Positions 9,402-19,100 of a stretch of DNA of 64,000 nt are shown in pieces. The first letter of the stretch is position 1. The number at the start of each line of letters is the position of its first letter. The notes below the pieces were generated by a model. It made no database searches, was not told where the DNA came from, and was given only the letters and a program-made list of their open reading frames with translations. Source of the stretch: Leptotrichia sp. oral taxon 212 (GTDB taxonomy: Bacteria; Fusobacteriota; Fusobacteriia; Fusobacteriales; Leptotrichiaceae); assembly GCF_001274535.1 (NCBI RefSeq), contig NZ_CP012410.1:1709126-1773125 (forward strand), given 5' to 3'. A program made the position numbers and the translations under genes.

Positions 9402-10136
9402 TTAATCAAGCTTGAAATTATCTCCAAGATAAACTTTTCTTGCAGTTTCATTATTTGCAATTTCCTGTCCTGTTCCTGCAATAAGTATAGTACCTTCAGC
9501 CATAATATAGGCTCTTTCAGTTATTCTCAATGTTTCCCTTACGTTATGGTCTGTTATGAGAATTCCAAGACCTCTTTCCTTTAGCTGCATTATTATATTC
9601 TGAATATCCTCAACCGCAATAGGATCAACCCCTGCAAAAGGCTCATCCAGAAGAATGAAGTCAGGATTTGTAGAAATTGTTCTGGCAATTTCCACCCTTC
9701 TTCTTTCCCCTCCCGAAAGAGCATATCCTAAACTTTTTGCCACATGGGAAAGTTTAAATTCCTCTATGAGGCTGTTCATTGTTTCCATTCTTTCCTTCTT
9801 AGGAATCCCACGCATTTCCAGAACTGAAACTATATTTTCCTCAACAGTAAGATTTCTGAATACTGATGCTTCCTGAGGAAGATAGCCCAGACCCAGTCTT
9901 GCCCTTTTATACATCGGAAAATTTGTAATATCTTCCCCATTATACATTACTCTGCCATAGTTAGGCTTCACAATTCCTGTTATCATGTAAAATGTAGTTG
10001 TCTTTCCTGCTCCATTTGGTCCAAGAAGTCCTACAACCTCACCTTTTTCCATGCTTAAGCTGACATTTTTTACAACTTCCCTGTTTTTATATATCTTTTT
10101 TAAACTGTCAGCTTCTATATTGATTTTTCTACTCAT
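9402..10136 (-). CDS. lptB: LPS export ABC ATPase LptB
   Basis: Cytoplasmic ATPase that drives LptF/LptG. Walker A is [12 protein letters not shown] at about residues 35-46, the Q-loop region is [11 protein letters not shown], the signature is [15 protein letters not shown] and Walker B is [13 protein letters not shown], followed by the switch segment [11 protein letters not shown]. The [20 protein letters not shown] pattern separates LptB from general ABC ATPases. The partner permeases are 7 kb away at 1-2111. Directly downstream of the LptC/LptA-like gene (48 bp gap), which supports an Lpt role. Confidence 0.96.
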   Translation of the reverse strand: MSRKINIEADSLKKIYKNREVVKNVSLSMEKGEVVGLLGPNGAGKTTTFYMITGIVKPNYGRVMYNGEDITNFPMYKRARLGLGYLPQEASVFRNLTVEENIVSVLEMRGIPKKERMETMNSLIEEFKLSHVAKSLGYALSGGERRRVEIARTISTNPDFILLDEPFAGVDPIAVEDIQNIIMQLKERGLGILITDHNVRETLRITERAYIMAEGTILIAGTGQEIANNETARKVYLGDNFKLD

Positions 10137-10184
10137 CGTATTATAACAGCTCCTAATTATTTATTTTTAATTTATAACAGTTAA

Positions 10185-12560
10185 TTAATACTGTTTTTTA
10201 TATTCTGTACCCTGATAATTCAGAATAGCTGTCAATCCTTTCGCATCAGCTGCACTCTGTACCCTGTTTCCACCTGACATCCATACTATAGGTACATCAA
10301 CTGTTCCTTTTCCTATATTTACCCTTACAGAAGAAGGAAGATTTTTACCTGTTTCAGGTAAATAAATATTTCTGGCTGCCCTTTCCAGCATTTCCCTAGT
10401 TGTTTCCACCGGAATATTTACATTGAAACTTTTTTCCCTCGAATCATTTCCTACTTTGGCTACAGCTTTTAATACAACTGACTTATTGTCACCACCTAAA
10501 AATTGTTTATTTATTTTCCCAGTTATTGACAGGAATGATGAATTTGAAGTTGTCCATCTTATTGTAACAGGCACTCCGTTTGAAGCATTCATTGTCTTAG
10601 GAAGGTTTATTTTCCCCCTGCTGTTTACTTCATTTTGTGAAACAGACAGTTTATTTATAACTTCTTCCACAGCGGCAACATTTTTAGGATCTGATTTTCC
10701 CTGGGAAGAACTGTCATTTCCTTCCTGTACATGATACTGCATTTTTATATTTCCAGTATTTTCAAGCGTTTTTTTGTCAATACTGTACATTGCATTATTA
10801 GAAGAAATCTTTGTTTTTCCCTGATACGTGACAACTTTACCGTTCAGGTTTATTTTCTTCTCCTTCATATAAACTGTTGCTTTGTCTGCACTTGTATTTA
10901 AGTTTGCAAACTGTGGCAGCTTACTTACAATTTTTACATTTTTCTCAGCATGTCCTTCTTCTTTGTTCAAATCGAGATAAAGAAAATTCGAAGTCATCTG
11001 GGTATCATTTCTGAAGTCAAGCATAACTCTGTCTCTTGCAAGCACCAGATTTTTCCCGGTATCAATTTCATTATACTGGGAAGTTAAGTTTACTTCCTTA
11101 TATCGCATATGTACATTTTCCTTGATTTCACTTCTCGTAACACTCATATCCTTGCTGTTATGGGAAATAAAGTATATTTTTGCGGTATTTCCTCTAAAGT
11201 GGACAGCTTCCTCTTCAATAAGCTTTGTAGGATTTGTTGCAAAGTTCTTTACATTCCCTCTTATTTTACCGTTTACATTTCCATCGAATCTAAATTCTTT
11301 CTTTTCAAAACTTCCTTCTCCGGTGTTAGATGTTATTTTATCTCCCTGCACACTTGTCATTATCATCTTATTTGAAAATATATTCTTTGCTATGGTATTC
11401 ATGTGACCATTGTCTCCTGCAACCGTAAAGTTCTGTTTTGTTACGGCAAATCTGCTGTTAAAAGTGGCATCTCCTGTCTTAAACAGATATACAAGACCTG
11501 TACCTTCCATACGATAATCTTCATAATTCATAGTATAGAAATCATTTGTAGTCAATATTTCATTTGCCAGATCATATACTCCACTTCTGAATGTACCTGT
11601 AGTGGCTCTTGGGAGATAATTGAATCTACCGTTTCCATCTGCATTTACTATCTTTTTAACTTCATCATAGAATACATGATTTGCGGAAACTTTAAGATCT
11701 TTTCCTGAATAGTTCACATTCCCTGTTGCATCAACCTGTTTCTGCTTTACAAAATATTTGGCACTGTTTCCTGTAATTGTTGCACTTTTACCGACATAAT
11801 GTACATTCCCGTCTGCATGTATCTCTTCAGGCTTCATAAAATATTTTGCCCTGTCTCCACTTATATTGTTTTCAGCATCTTTATACTTTACATTTCCTTC
11901 AGCGTGTATTTCTTCAGACTGCATAAAATATGATGCCTTATTTGCTGTGATAGTCACTTTGTCATCCTTGTAGCTCACATTTCCTTCACCTGTTGCAACT
12001 TTGTTTACATCATTGTAAGTTACCTTGTCTGACTTAAGTTCCCTCTTCTTTTCAGTTTCTTTATAAATTACATTTCCAGTTCCTACTATTTCTTCAAATT
12101 TTGTTGTAGTTTCTATTTTATCAGATTCCATTTCAGTCTTGTCAACATTATTAAGTATTCTTGTCCTTGTTTCAGAGATTATTTTATCTCCTTCTTTTTT
12201 GTAATCCACTTTTTCAGTATACAGATTCCATTTGTTGTCCTTTGTACTTCCTACAACTTTTTTAATTAACGTTATATCTGAAGTTTCAGTATTTATTTCC
12301 CCTTCTTTTCCGGATATAAGCATTTCCTTCTTGAGCAGGTCCACAACTACGTTTTTAAACTTTATTATTTTATCGCCATCAGAACCTATCTGCTCATCTG
12401 CATAAATAATCGCATCATCCTTCAGCTTATATATTACTTTTTTTGCCTTCATTTCTTTTCTCATCTGATCTACAGGTGTTTCTATTTTCTTAAAGAATAC
12501 AGCATAAAGAAAATATATCAGGACAGCCAGCAGACCTCCATAGGCTATTTTTTTCCACAT
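10185..12560 (-). CDS. LptC/LptA-like LPS transport protein with OstA repeats and Ig-like C-terminus
   Basis: Large (791 residues) envelope protein placed between mutS and lptB, where lptC and lptA usually lie. Residues 7-23 form one N-terminal helix, residues about 30-160 resemble LptC, then come OstA/LptA-type beta repeats. Four tandem 29-residue units start GNVSYK (193), GNVKYK (222), GNVHYV (251) and GNVNYS (280). A second beta-rich part covers about 310-620. Residues about 635-790 look like one or two Ig-like domains of the atrophied bacterial Ig type (INLPKTM, IRWTTSNSSF, then NIYLPET, VPIVW). Inferred role: the periplasmic LPS bridge from LptFG outward, with LptC and LptA in one chain. 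Its ATG overlaps the mutS stop by one base. Confidence 0.8.
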   Translation of the reverse strand: MWKKIAYGGLLAVLIYFLYAVFFKKIETPVDQMRKEMKAKKVIYKLKDDAIIYADEQIGSDGDKIIKFKNVVVDLLKKEMLISGKEGEINTETSDITLIKKVVGSTKDNKWNLYTEKVDYKKEGDKIISETRTRILNNVDKTEMESDKIETTTKFEEIVGTGNVIYKETEKKRELKSDKVTYNDVNKVATGEGNVSYKDDKVTITANKASYFMQSEEIHAEGNVKYKDAENNISGDRAKYFMKPEEIHADGNVHYVGKSATITGNSAKYFVKQKQVDATGNVNYSGKDLKVSANHVFYDEVKKIVNADGNGRFNYLPRATTGTFRSGVYDLANEILTTNDFYTMNYEDYRMEGTGLVYLFKTGDATFNSRFAVTKQNFTVAGDNGHMNTIAKNIFSNKMIMTSVQGDKITSNTGEGSFEKKEFRFDGNVNGKIRGNVKNFATNPTKLIEEEAVHFRGNTAKIYFISHNSKDMSVTRSEIKENVHMRYKEVNLTSQYNEIDTGKNLVLARDRVMLDFRNDTQMTSNFLYLDLNKEEGHAEKNVKIVSKLPQFANLNTSADKATVYMKEKKINLNGKVVTYQGKTKISSNNAMYSIDKKTLENTGNIKMQYHVQEGNDSSSQGKSDPKNVAAVEEVINKLSVSQNEVNSRGKINLPKTMNASNGVPVTIRWTTSNSSFLSITGKINKQFLGGDNKSVVLKAVAKVGNDSREKSFNVNIPVETTREMLERAARNIYLPETGKNLPSSVRVNIGKGTVDVPIVWMSGGNRVQSAADAKGLTAILNYQGTEYKKQY

Positions 12561-15190
12561 TATTTTTTCTCCTCTAATTTAGCTTTTATTTCAGATAAAA
12601 ATTTTAATGCTTCCATAGGAGTAATATTATTTATATCTTTATTTTCGATATCAAATATTACTTCATCTATTTTCTCATCTCTTTCATTTTCAACCACATC
12701 TATATTTTTCTCTTCGTACTTGCTGTCTATTTCGGCAATCTGACCAAAAAGAGACAGCTGCTTTACATTTATAGTCTTTTCAATCAGTTCCTTACGCTGC
12801 TCCAGCCTATGAAGTATTTCCCTGCTTTCCTTCAGTATCTCCTTAGGCAGTCCTGCCAGTTTTGCCACTTCTATCCCGTAGGATCTGTCTGCTCCACCTT
12901 TTATAATATTTCTCAGGAACATTACTTTTCCATTTTTTTCCTTTACTTCAATCCGATAATTCACAATATTTTCAAATTTATTTTCAAGATCTGTCAGTTC
13001 ATGATAATGTGTTGCAAATATCGTCTTAGCTCTTATCTTTTCATGTAAATATTCTGAAATGGCAGTTGCTATTGAAACCCCATCAAAGGTTGAAGTACCT
13101 CTTCCCACCTCATCCAGTATAATCAGGCTGTTTTCAGTCGCATTGTTTATAATGTTGGAAACTTCACTCATTTCCACCATAAATGTACTCTGCCCTGAAA
13201 GTATGTCATCTGAAGCTCCTATTCTTGTGAGATACTTATCCACAACTGAAAGTTTTGCTTCCTTTGCAGGCACATACGAACCTGTCTGAGCCATTATTGA
13301 AATAAGCGCAACCTGTTTCATATATGTAGATTTCCCTGACATATTCGGTCCTGTCAGAACTACAAATTTTTCTTTTTCCGAAAGTAAAGTATCATTTGAT
13401 ACAAAATCCCCTCTTCCAATGAGCTTTTCCACTACCGGATGTCTTCCTTCAATTATTTTCATATCAAATTCATTATTTATTTCAGGTCTCACGTATCCAT
13501 TTTCTATTGCTGCTGTAGCAAAGGAAATCATTACATCAAGATAGGCAAGCTTTTCAGCAAGTCTTACCAGAAGAGACTTATGTTCCTTTATTTTCCCGCT
13601 TATTTCCTTAAACAGGTAGTATTCCATGTCCTCTATTTTCGCCTTGGAATTTATAATTGTATCTTCATATTTCTTCAACTCAGGAGTTACAAATCTCTCA
13701 GCATTTGACAGAGTCTGCTTTCTTATATACGTTTCAGGCACCATGTCCAGATTGGACTTAGTAATTTCAATAAAATAGCCAAATACTTTATTGTACTTTA
13801 TCTTCATATTTTTAATTCCGGTAGCTTCTCTTTCTCTTCCTTCTATTTCCAGAAGGAAATCCTTTCCTGAATTCATAATATGATATATTTCATCCAGTTC
13901 ACTGCTGTAGCCTCTTTTTATCATTCCACCTTCCCTTACTGAAAAAGGTGCATCTTCAACTATTCCTGTATCAATAAGCTTATATATATTGATTAAAACT
14001 TGAATTTCTATATCTTTGAAAAATTCAGTATTTCTAAGTATTTCCATTATTTCAATTGCTGATTTCACAGTATTTTTAAGTGCTGTCAAATCTTTCCCGT
14101 TTTCATTTCCAAAGACGATTTTTCCTGAAAGTCTTTCCAGATCATAGACATTTTCAAGTTTTTCCTTTATGTCTTCACGTATAAGTATGTTATCAATAAA
14201 ATATTGCACATCCTGCTGTCTTTTTAAAATTTTATCTACATCCAGCAGAGGATTGTTTATATATCTTTTAAGAAGTCTTGTCCCCATGGAAGACTTACAT
14301 TTATCAAGAACCCATAAAAGCGATCCGAATACAGTTTTTTCTCTCTGGTTTTTAGTCAGTTCCAGATTTCTTGCAGTAATGGAATTAATTTCAGCATAAT
14401 TTGACACATTCAGATACTCTATCTTTTCCACTGTAAGCTCATTTTCAATCTGCATTGTCAGTATATAGTCAAGCGCCATTGCTCCTGCCTCGATTACTGC
14501 CTTTTTATTTTTTATTCCATAACTTTCAAGTGAAACTACTCCAAAATAATCCGCCAGAAATTTTTCCGAATCCCTGACTTTATTTACACATGTTACTGTA
14601 GCATGATTTTTTCTTGCATAGTCATCCAGTATTTCCTTTGCAGATTCATAAAAGGAAGATGTTACAAGTATTTCCTTAGGCTCTATTTTATTAAGTTCAT
14701 TTGTCATACCTGAACATTCTTTGTCGTTTTCTATTTCTGTTACCTTAAATTCCCCTGTTGTAATATCTATATATGCTATTCCTGTTTTTTCTTCCGCTAT
14801 TCTTATGCTCATCAAATAATTATTGCTTTTTGCATCAAGTGTATCCACATCAATAACTGTTCCGGGAGTTATTATCTTTGTAACTTCCCTTTTCACAATC
14901 CCTTTTGCAGTCTTAGGATCTTCCACCTGTTCACATATTGCTATTTTATATCCCTTTGAAACTAATTTTGATATATACGAATTTGCAGAATGGTATGGAA
15001 CTCCTGCAAGAGGCACATCCACATCCTTTTCCTTATTTCTGGAAGTAAGCGTCAATCCAAGTTCTTTTGAAGCTTTTACCGCATCATCAAAAAACATTTC
15101 ATAGAAATCCCCTAACCTGAAAAACAGTATGGAATCTTCATGTTTTGATTTTATTTCCTTATATTGCTTCATTAACGGTGTTTCCGCCAT
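12560..15190 (-). CDS. mutS: DNA mismatch repair protein MutS
   Basis: Recognises mismatches and starts repair with MutL. The mismatch-binding N-terminal domain begins MKQYKEIKSKHEDSILFFRL and carries GDFYEMF with the wedge Phe and Glu. Connector, lever and clamp domains follow; the ATPase domain has GPNMSGKSTYMKQ near residue 613, LDEVGRGTSTFDG near 695 and ATHYHELTDL near 725. The C-terminus ends with the dimerisation segment after EIDSKYEE. 876 residues matches MutS1. It is first in a mixed group with lpt, alaS, ruvX and sec genes; its promoter lies at 15230-15258. Confidence 0.98.
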   Translation of the reverse strand: MAETPLMKQYKEIKSKHEDSILFFRLGDFYEMFFDDAVKASKELGLTLTSRNKEKDVDVPLAGVPYHSANSYISKLVSKGYKIAICEQVEDPKTAKGIVKREVTKIITPGTVIDVDTLDAKSNNYLMSIRIAEEKTGIAYIDITTGEFKVTEIENDKECSGMTNELNKIEPKEILVTSSFYESAKEILDDYARKNHATVTCVNKVRDSEKFLADYFGVVSLESYGIKNKKAVIEAGAMALDYILTMQIENELTVEKIEYLNVSNYAEINSITARNLELTKNQREKTVFGSLLWVLDKCKSSMGTRLLKRYINNPLLDVDKILKRQQDVQYFIDNILIREDIKEKLENVYDLERLSGKIVFGNENGKDLTALKNTVKSAIEIMEILRNTEFFKDIEIQVLINIYKLIDTGIVEDAPFSVREGGMIKRGYSSELDEIYHIMNSGKDFLLEIEGREREATGIKNMKIKYNKVFGYFIEITKSNLDMVPETYIRKQTLSNAERFVTPELKKYEDTIINSKAKIEDMEYYLFKEISGKIKEHKSLLVRLAEKLAYLDVMISFATAAIENGYVRPEINNEFDMKIIEGRHPVVEKLIGRGDFVSNDTLLSEKEKFVVLTGPNMSGKSTYMKQVALISIMAQTGSYVPAKEAKLSVVDKYLTRIGASDDILSGQSTFMVEMSEVSNIINNATENSLIILDEVGRGTSTFDGVSIATAISEYLHEKIRAKTIFATHYHELTDLENKFENIVNYRIEVKEKNGKVMFLRNIIKGGADRSYGIEVAKLAGLPKEILKESREILHRLEQRKELIEKTINVKQLSLFGQIAEIDSKYEEKNIDVVENERDEKIDEVIFDIENKDINNITPMEALKFLSEIKAKLEEKK

Positions 15191-15229
15191 TTATTTATAC
15201 CTCAGTTTCTAATTAGTCTTTTACAGATA

Positions 15230-15258
15230 AGTATATCACAATTTCCATGTTTTTTCAA
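15230..15258 (-). promoter_or_regulatory. Sigma-70-type promoter for mutS and downstream genes
   Basis: On the minus strand: -35 TTGAAA (15253-15258), 17-bp spacer, -10 TATACT (15230-15235), with TG one base before the -10 (extended -10). It lies about 40 bp before the mutS ATG. Spacer and hexamers are near consensus; no start-site data. Confidence 0.75.
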
Positions 15259-15348
15259 TTTGAGAAAGATTTTTTTCTTGCTTTTATTTATGTGTTTACG
15301 TAATATTTAACATCCTTTTTCTTTTAGATGTTTTTCATGGAAAGAAAG

Positions 15349-15569
15349 CCTTTCTCAAAAAGAAACTTAAAAAACAATAAAAAAACTATATTTAATGAAT
15401 TATTTAAAATTTTACAATGCAAAACAGAATATGAATTTAGGAAAAATCAACAGCCTTTAGGCGAATTTTGATTTTTTCTTAATGAATTACTGTTTTGCAT
15501 GAGTAAAATTTTAGCAAATGAAGAAATATAGTTTTTCATATTAATATTTTTTCTTTTTTTGAAACAGAC
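15349..15569. repeat. Long imperfect palindrome, MITE-like element copy 1
   Basis: About 220 bp that fold back on themselves across a centre near 15459. The clearest arms are AAAATTTTACAATGCAAAAC at 15406-15425 and its near-perfect complement ending TAAAATTTT at 15490-15512; arms continue outward to TTTCTCAAAAAGAAAC on the left and TTTTTTGAAACAGAC on the right, and inward to an AAAAATCAA/TTGATTTTTT pair. No protein is encoded. A diverged copy is at 58707-58875: ATTCATTAAGAAAAAAT is identical in both (complement at 15471-15487). It abuts the stop of the lipoprotein gene and fills the mutS-lipoprotein gap, so it may also act as its terminator. Confidence 0.8.
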
Positions 15570-16024
15570 TATTCAGCACTTACATATGCATCTTTTACCT
15601 TACATGATTTTACGTCACCTGAATTTAAAACTGCTCTAAATTCCCATTTTTCATTTTTATTAAGGGAATCTACTGTATCAACAGCATCTCCTATTCTATC
15701 CCCTTTTTTATCAAAGCACGGTATTTCAAGTCTGACATTCTTTTTACTGCTTCCATTATGAGAAAGAACTCCTGTTATAACTGTTGTATTTCCATCATTT
15801 TCAACTTTTGCCCTGGAAAATTTATATTTTACACCCTTTGCATTAATTTCCCCTTCGTTTCCTCCGATTATTCCACCTATAATGTTTCCTGTTGTCTTAA
15901 TTGCCGCTCCTGCAACAGTTCCTGCAGCCTTAATTGTTCCACCTGCAATACTTCCCGCAGCTCCGACTACTCCACATGAAGAAAGAAGTAGAACAGAACT
16001 CACTATCATTATTATTTTTTTCAT
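15569..16024 (-). CDS. Small lipoprotein with FxLYD-like beta domain
   Basis: Predicted exported lipoprotein of unknown function. A short signal ends in a lipobox LLLSSC, so the cysteine near residue 17 would be lipidated. A Gly/Ala/Ile-rich stretch (AAGSIAGGTIKAAGTVAG and following) of about 40 residues follows, then a compact beta domain of about 90 residues with VENDGNTTVITGVLSHNGSS and a late FRAVLNSGDVKSCKV, resembling FxLYD-type domains. The ATG at 16024 (MKKIIMIVSS) is preferred over 16033 because it begins a normal signal peptide. Its stop touches the palindromic repeat. Confidence 0.7.
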   Translation of the reverse strand: MKKIIMIVSSVLLLSSCGVVGAAGSIAGGTIKAAGTVAGAAIKTTGNIIGGIIGGNEGEINAKGVKYKFSRAKVENDGNTTVITGVLSHNGSSKKNVRLEIPCFDKKGDRIGDAVDTVDSLNKNEKWEFRAVLNSGDVKSCKVKDAYVSAE

Positions 16025-16118
16025 ATTTATCAAATCCTCTCATCTATTTTTCAAATATTCTATAATAGTTGTCATATATTTTCAGTAGGTATGTCTGTAA
16101 CTTAAGTTTGAATATCTT

Positions 16119-19100
16119 TTACAGTCTCATGTTTTTGGAAGAATTATTACTTTCATTCCATTCCCTGATAATTTCAGAAGCCCTATTTTTTATTTTATTC
16201 ATAAGTTCCCTTTCTTTTATCAGAACTTCTCTATCTTCCATATTTTTAGGATATATGCCTTTCTGATTCAATTCTTCCATGACCTTGTTCATTACGGCTT
16301 CAGGGTTTTTAAAATATTTGCTTCCTCTAATTCTTATAAATTGCCACCCGCAACGTTCCAGAACATTCTGATGTTCCATATCCTGTCTTATATTTTCTAT
16401 AGTATTGTTCCATTTTTCTCCGTCACATTCTATCGCCACTTTTTTATCTTGAAAGAGTGCGACCATGTCTATTCTGTATGAACCTGCTTCCCATTGCTGT
16501 ACTATATGATATCCCTTTGATACTAAATATTTCGCTGCGTTCTTTTCCAAAACTGAATCTGAAATTTTTTCTTTTTTTTTATATAAATCCATTTCTTTTG
16601 GACTTTTGACATATTCCAAAAATTCTTTTCTGATATCCCCTGTTTTTAAATCATTATCTGTATCAAGGGAATTTATTACCCACATCTGATTTTTTGCACG
16701 GCTTGCAGCAACATTATACCTTTTCTTTCTTGCCGCCTCAGTTCCATCGCTCATCATTCTCAAGGAACTTCTTCCGGAATTACTGTCAACCATAGTCAGG
16801 AACATCACATCCCTTTCATCTCCTTGAAAATGACTTGGATTTCCACATAAGATATTATGTTTTTCTATGTCTGTCAAATCTATTTTTTCAACTATCATTT
16901 TCTGAATAAGTTCAGACTGCTCATCACCTAAAAGAGAGACAACACCAAAAGAACTTCCTTCATATTCTTCCAGTTCCAGACATGATTTAAGTAAAGCTGT
17001 AACCGTCTGAGCTTCTATCATATTTATTTTTCTCTTTTCATCTCTTGTTCCTGAAACTTTATAATCTATAACTGCCGGTTTTAATGTTGACGAGCTGGAT
17101 TCCCTTAATGGTTTTATTTTCAGGTCATAGGAATTTTTGTTGCTATATCCTATTATTTCAGGTACACATCTGAAATGTTCCTTTAGCATCAATGGCTGAT
17201 ATGTTGTTGCAGCTACTGAATAAAGTGAGGAATTCAGTCCATATAAATCATCATTAATAATTTTCCCCTTTATATATTTTTCTCTTAATGAATTTATTTT
17301 CTCAACATTTATTCCTATATCAAGAGGACTTACCTGCTTGTCATCTCCAACAATAATAACTTTTTTCGCCATATACAGAAGCACTAATGAGCTTATGTCT
17401 GACTGACTGGCTTCATCTATAATTGTAATATCAAATTTATTTTCCGCAGGATTTAATGTATCAATCACTTTATTTATAGGCATTATCCATGCAGGAACCG
17501 CTTTCTGGCAGACAGCCATTTTTTCTTTTGCCTGTTTTCTGTACAGTGCCGCATTTTTTCCTGTACCTTTTCCTATTTTCTGTATAGTCTGTTCCCATCC
17601 TCTGAGTGCCTGACTTACCAGTAAATTTTCCTTTTTTTCTATAAAACATAGCACATGGTACCATGATTTCTTTTCAACCAGTTCCAATGTCACTTTTTTT
17701 ATATTTTTTCTTTTTTCTGCAGCTTTTTTTTCTAAAATTTCATACGGCTCTTTTTCCAGTTTATCCAGTTCCTGTGAAAGCTGTTTCCATTTCCACACCT
17801 CTTCTATATCTTCCAATTTGTCTATATTGCCTGTTTTTAAGACTTTATGCCATTCAGGAGCAGTTTTACTTATTTTCTCCAGAATATTTTCTCTTTTCTG
17901 GTAATATTTCTTTTTTTCCTTTATTTTTTCCAGCTGTTTTAGACATTCCACATATTCTTCCGTATCTTCATTCTTTACCGAATCTTTAAATTTTCCATCA
18001 AGTTCAGAATCTTTTTTTGACACATTTTTAATTTTTGCCAGATATAAAGAATATTTCTCTTCCTTTTCCAGAAACTTTAAGGCTTTATTTCCGATTTCCA
18101 TTGTTTTTTCAATATTTTCTCCAGAATTCAGTATATTCTTTATTTCCTCTATCGAAATATTTGTTTCCTTAAAAATATACTTCTTATCTATTCCAATATC
18201 TTCAATGTCTTTTAATAATTTTTCCTTTCCCAGGTAATTCCAGTTAAAAAAATATTCTATTTCCTTTATTGATTCAAAAGCATAATCTATAAAGTTTCCA
18301 TCTAAAGAATCTACTGAAACTCCATCATGATTTTCTATAAGTTCCTTCCAGCTTTCCTTAAGTTCCTTTTCTTTGACAAGTAAATCAAGATACTCTAAAA
18401 GCAGGTTGCATTCTGCAGTGTCTTGTATTGTTTCTCCATTTAAAGTTATTCTTTTCCCAATTTTGTTTTTTACTTTTTTTATATTTAAACCGAATAAAAA
18501 TCCAGGATTATCAAAGGCATCCTTAAGTTCCTGAATCATTTTTGCAGCATCAGAAGGATCTACTCCGGAAACATCAATTTTTTTCTTAAATAATTTTGGT
18601 TTCATGTTGTTCAAATATTTATGTGCCTTTTTAATGTCTTCCATAAAATTTTTCCAGTTCGCTTTATTTCCGCTATTTGTTCCTCCTGATACAGCTGCAT
18701 CTACTTTCCATTTTTCTACATTTCTTATCAGTTCTTTTAAAACTGTCTGTCTTGTATTGTAATTTTCCTTGAATTTTTTTAAATCTATTATTTCTTTCCC
18801 TTTTACATATAAAATATCATCGCTGATATTAAAATTGTCTTCATTCATCAATTTTTTCAATTCTTCCCATGCCAGTTTCTTATTATTGACCAGTTCCCTA
18901 AACTCATTTTCATCTAAATAATCGGAAATGTCATTCAAACCTGAAACAATTTCTTTTTCTTCGCTTACGGTTACTAACTGTCTGTATTCGTTACTAAGAA
19001 AATTAAATTCCTCATTTGTAATAGGACAGGCTATTAATTCCGAGATTTTTCCAGGAATTTTTTCAGAAATTTCAGAATTTTCTCTTAAATATTCTCCTAT

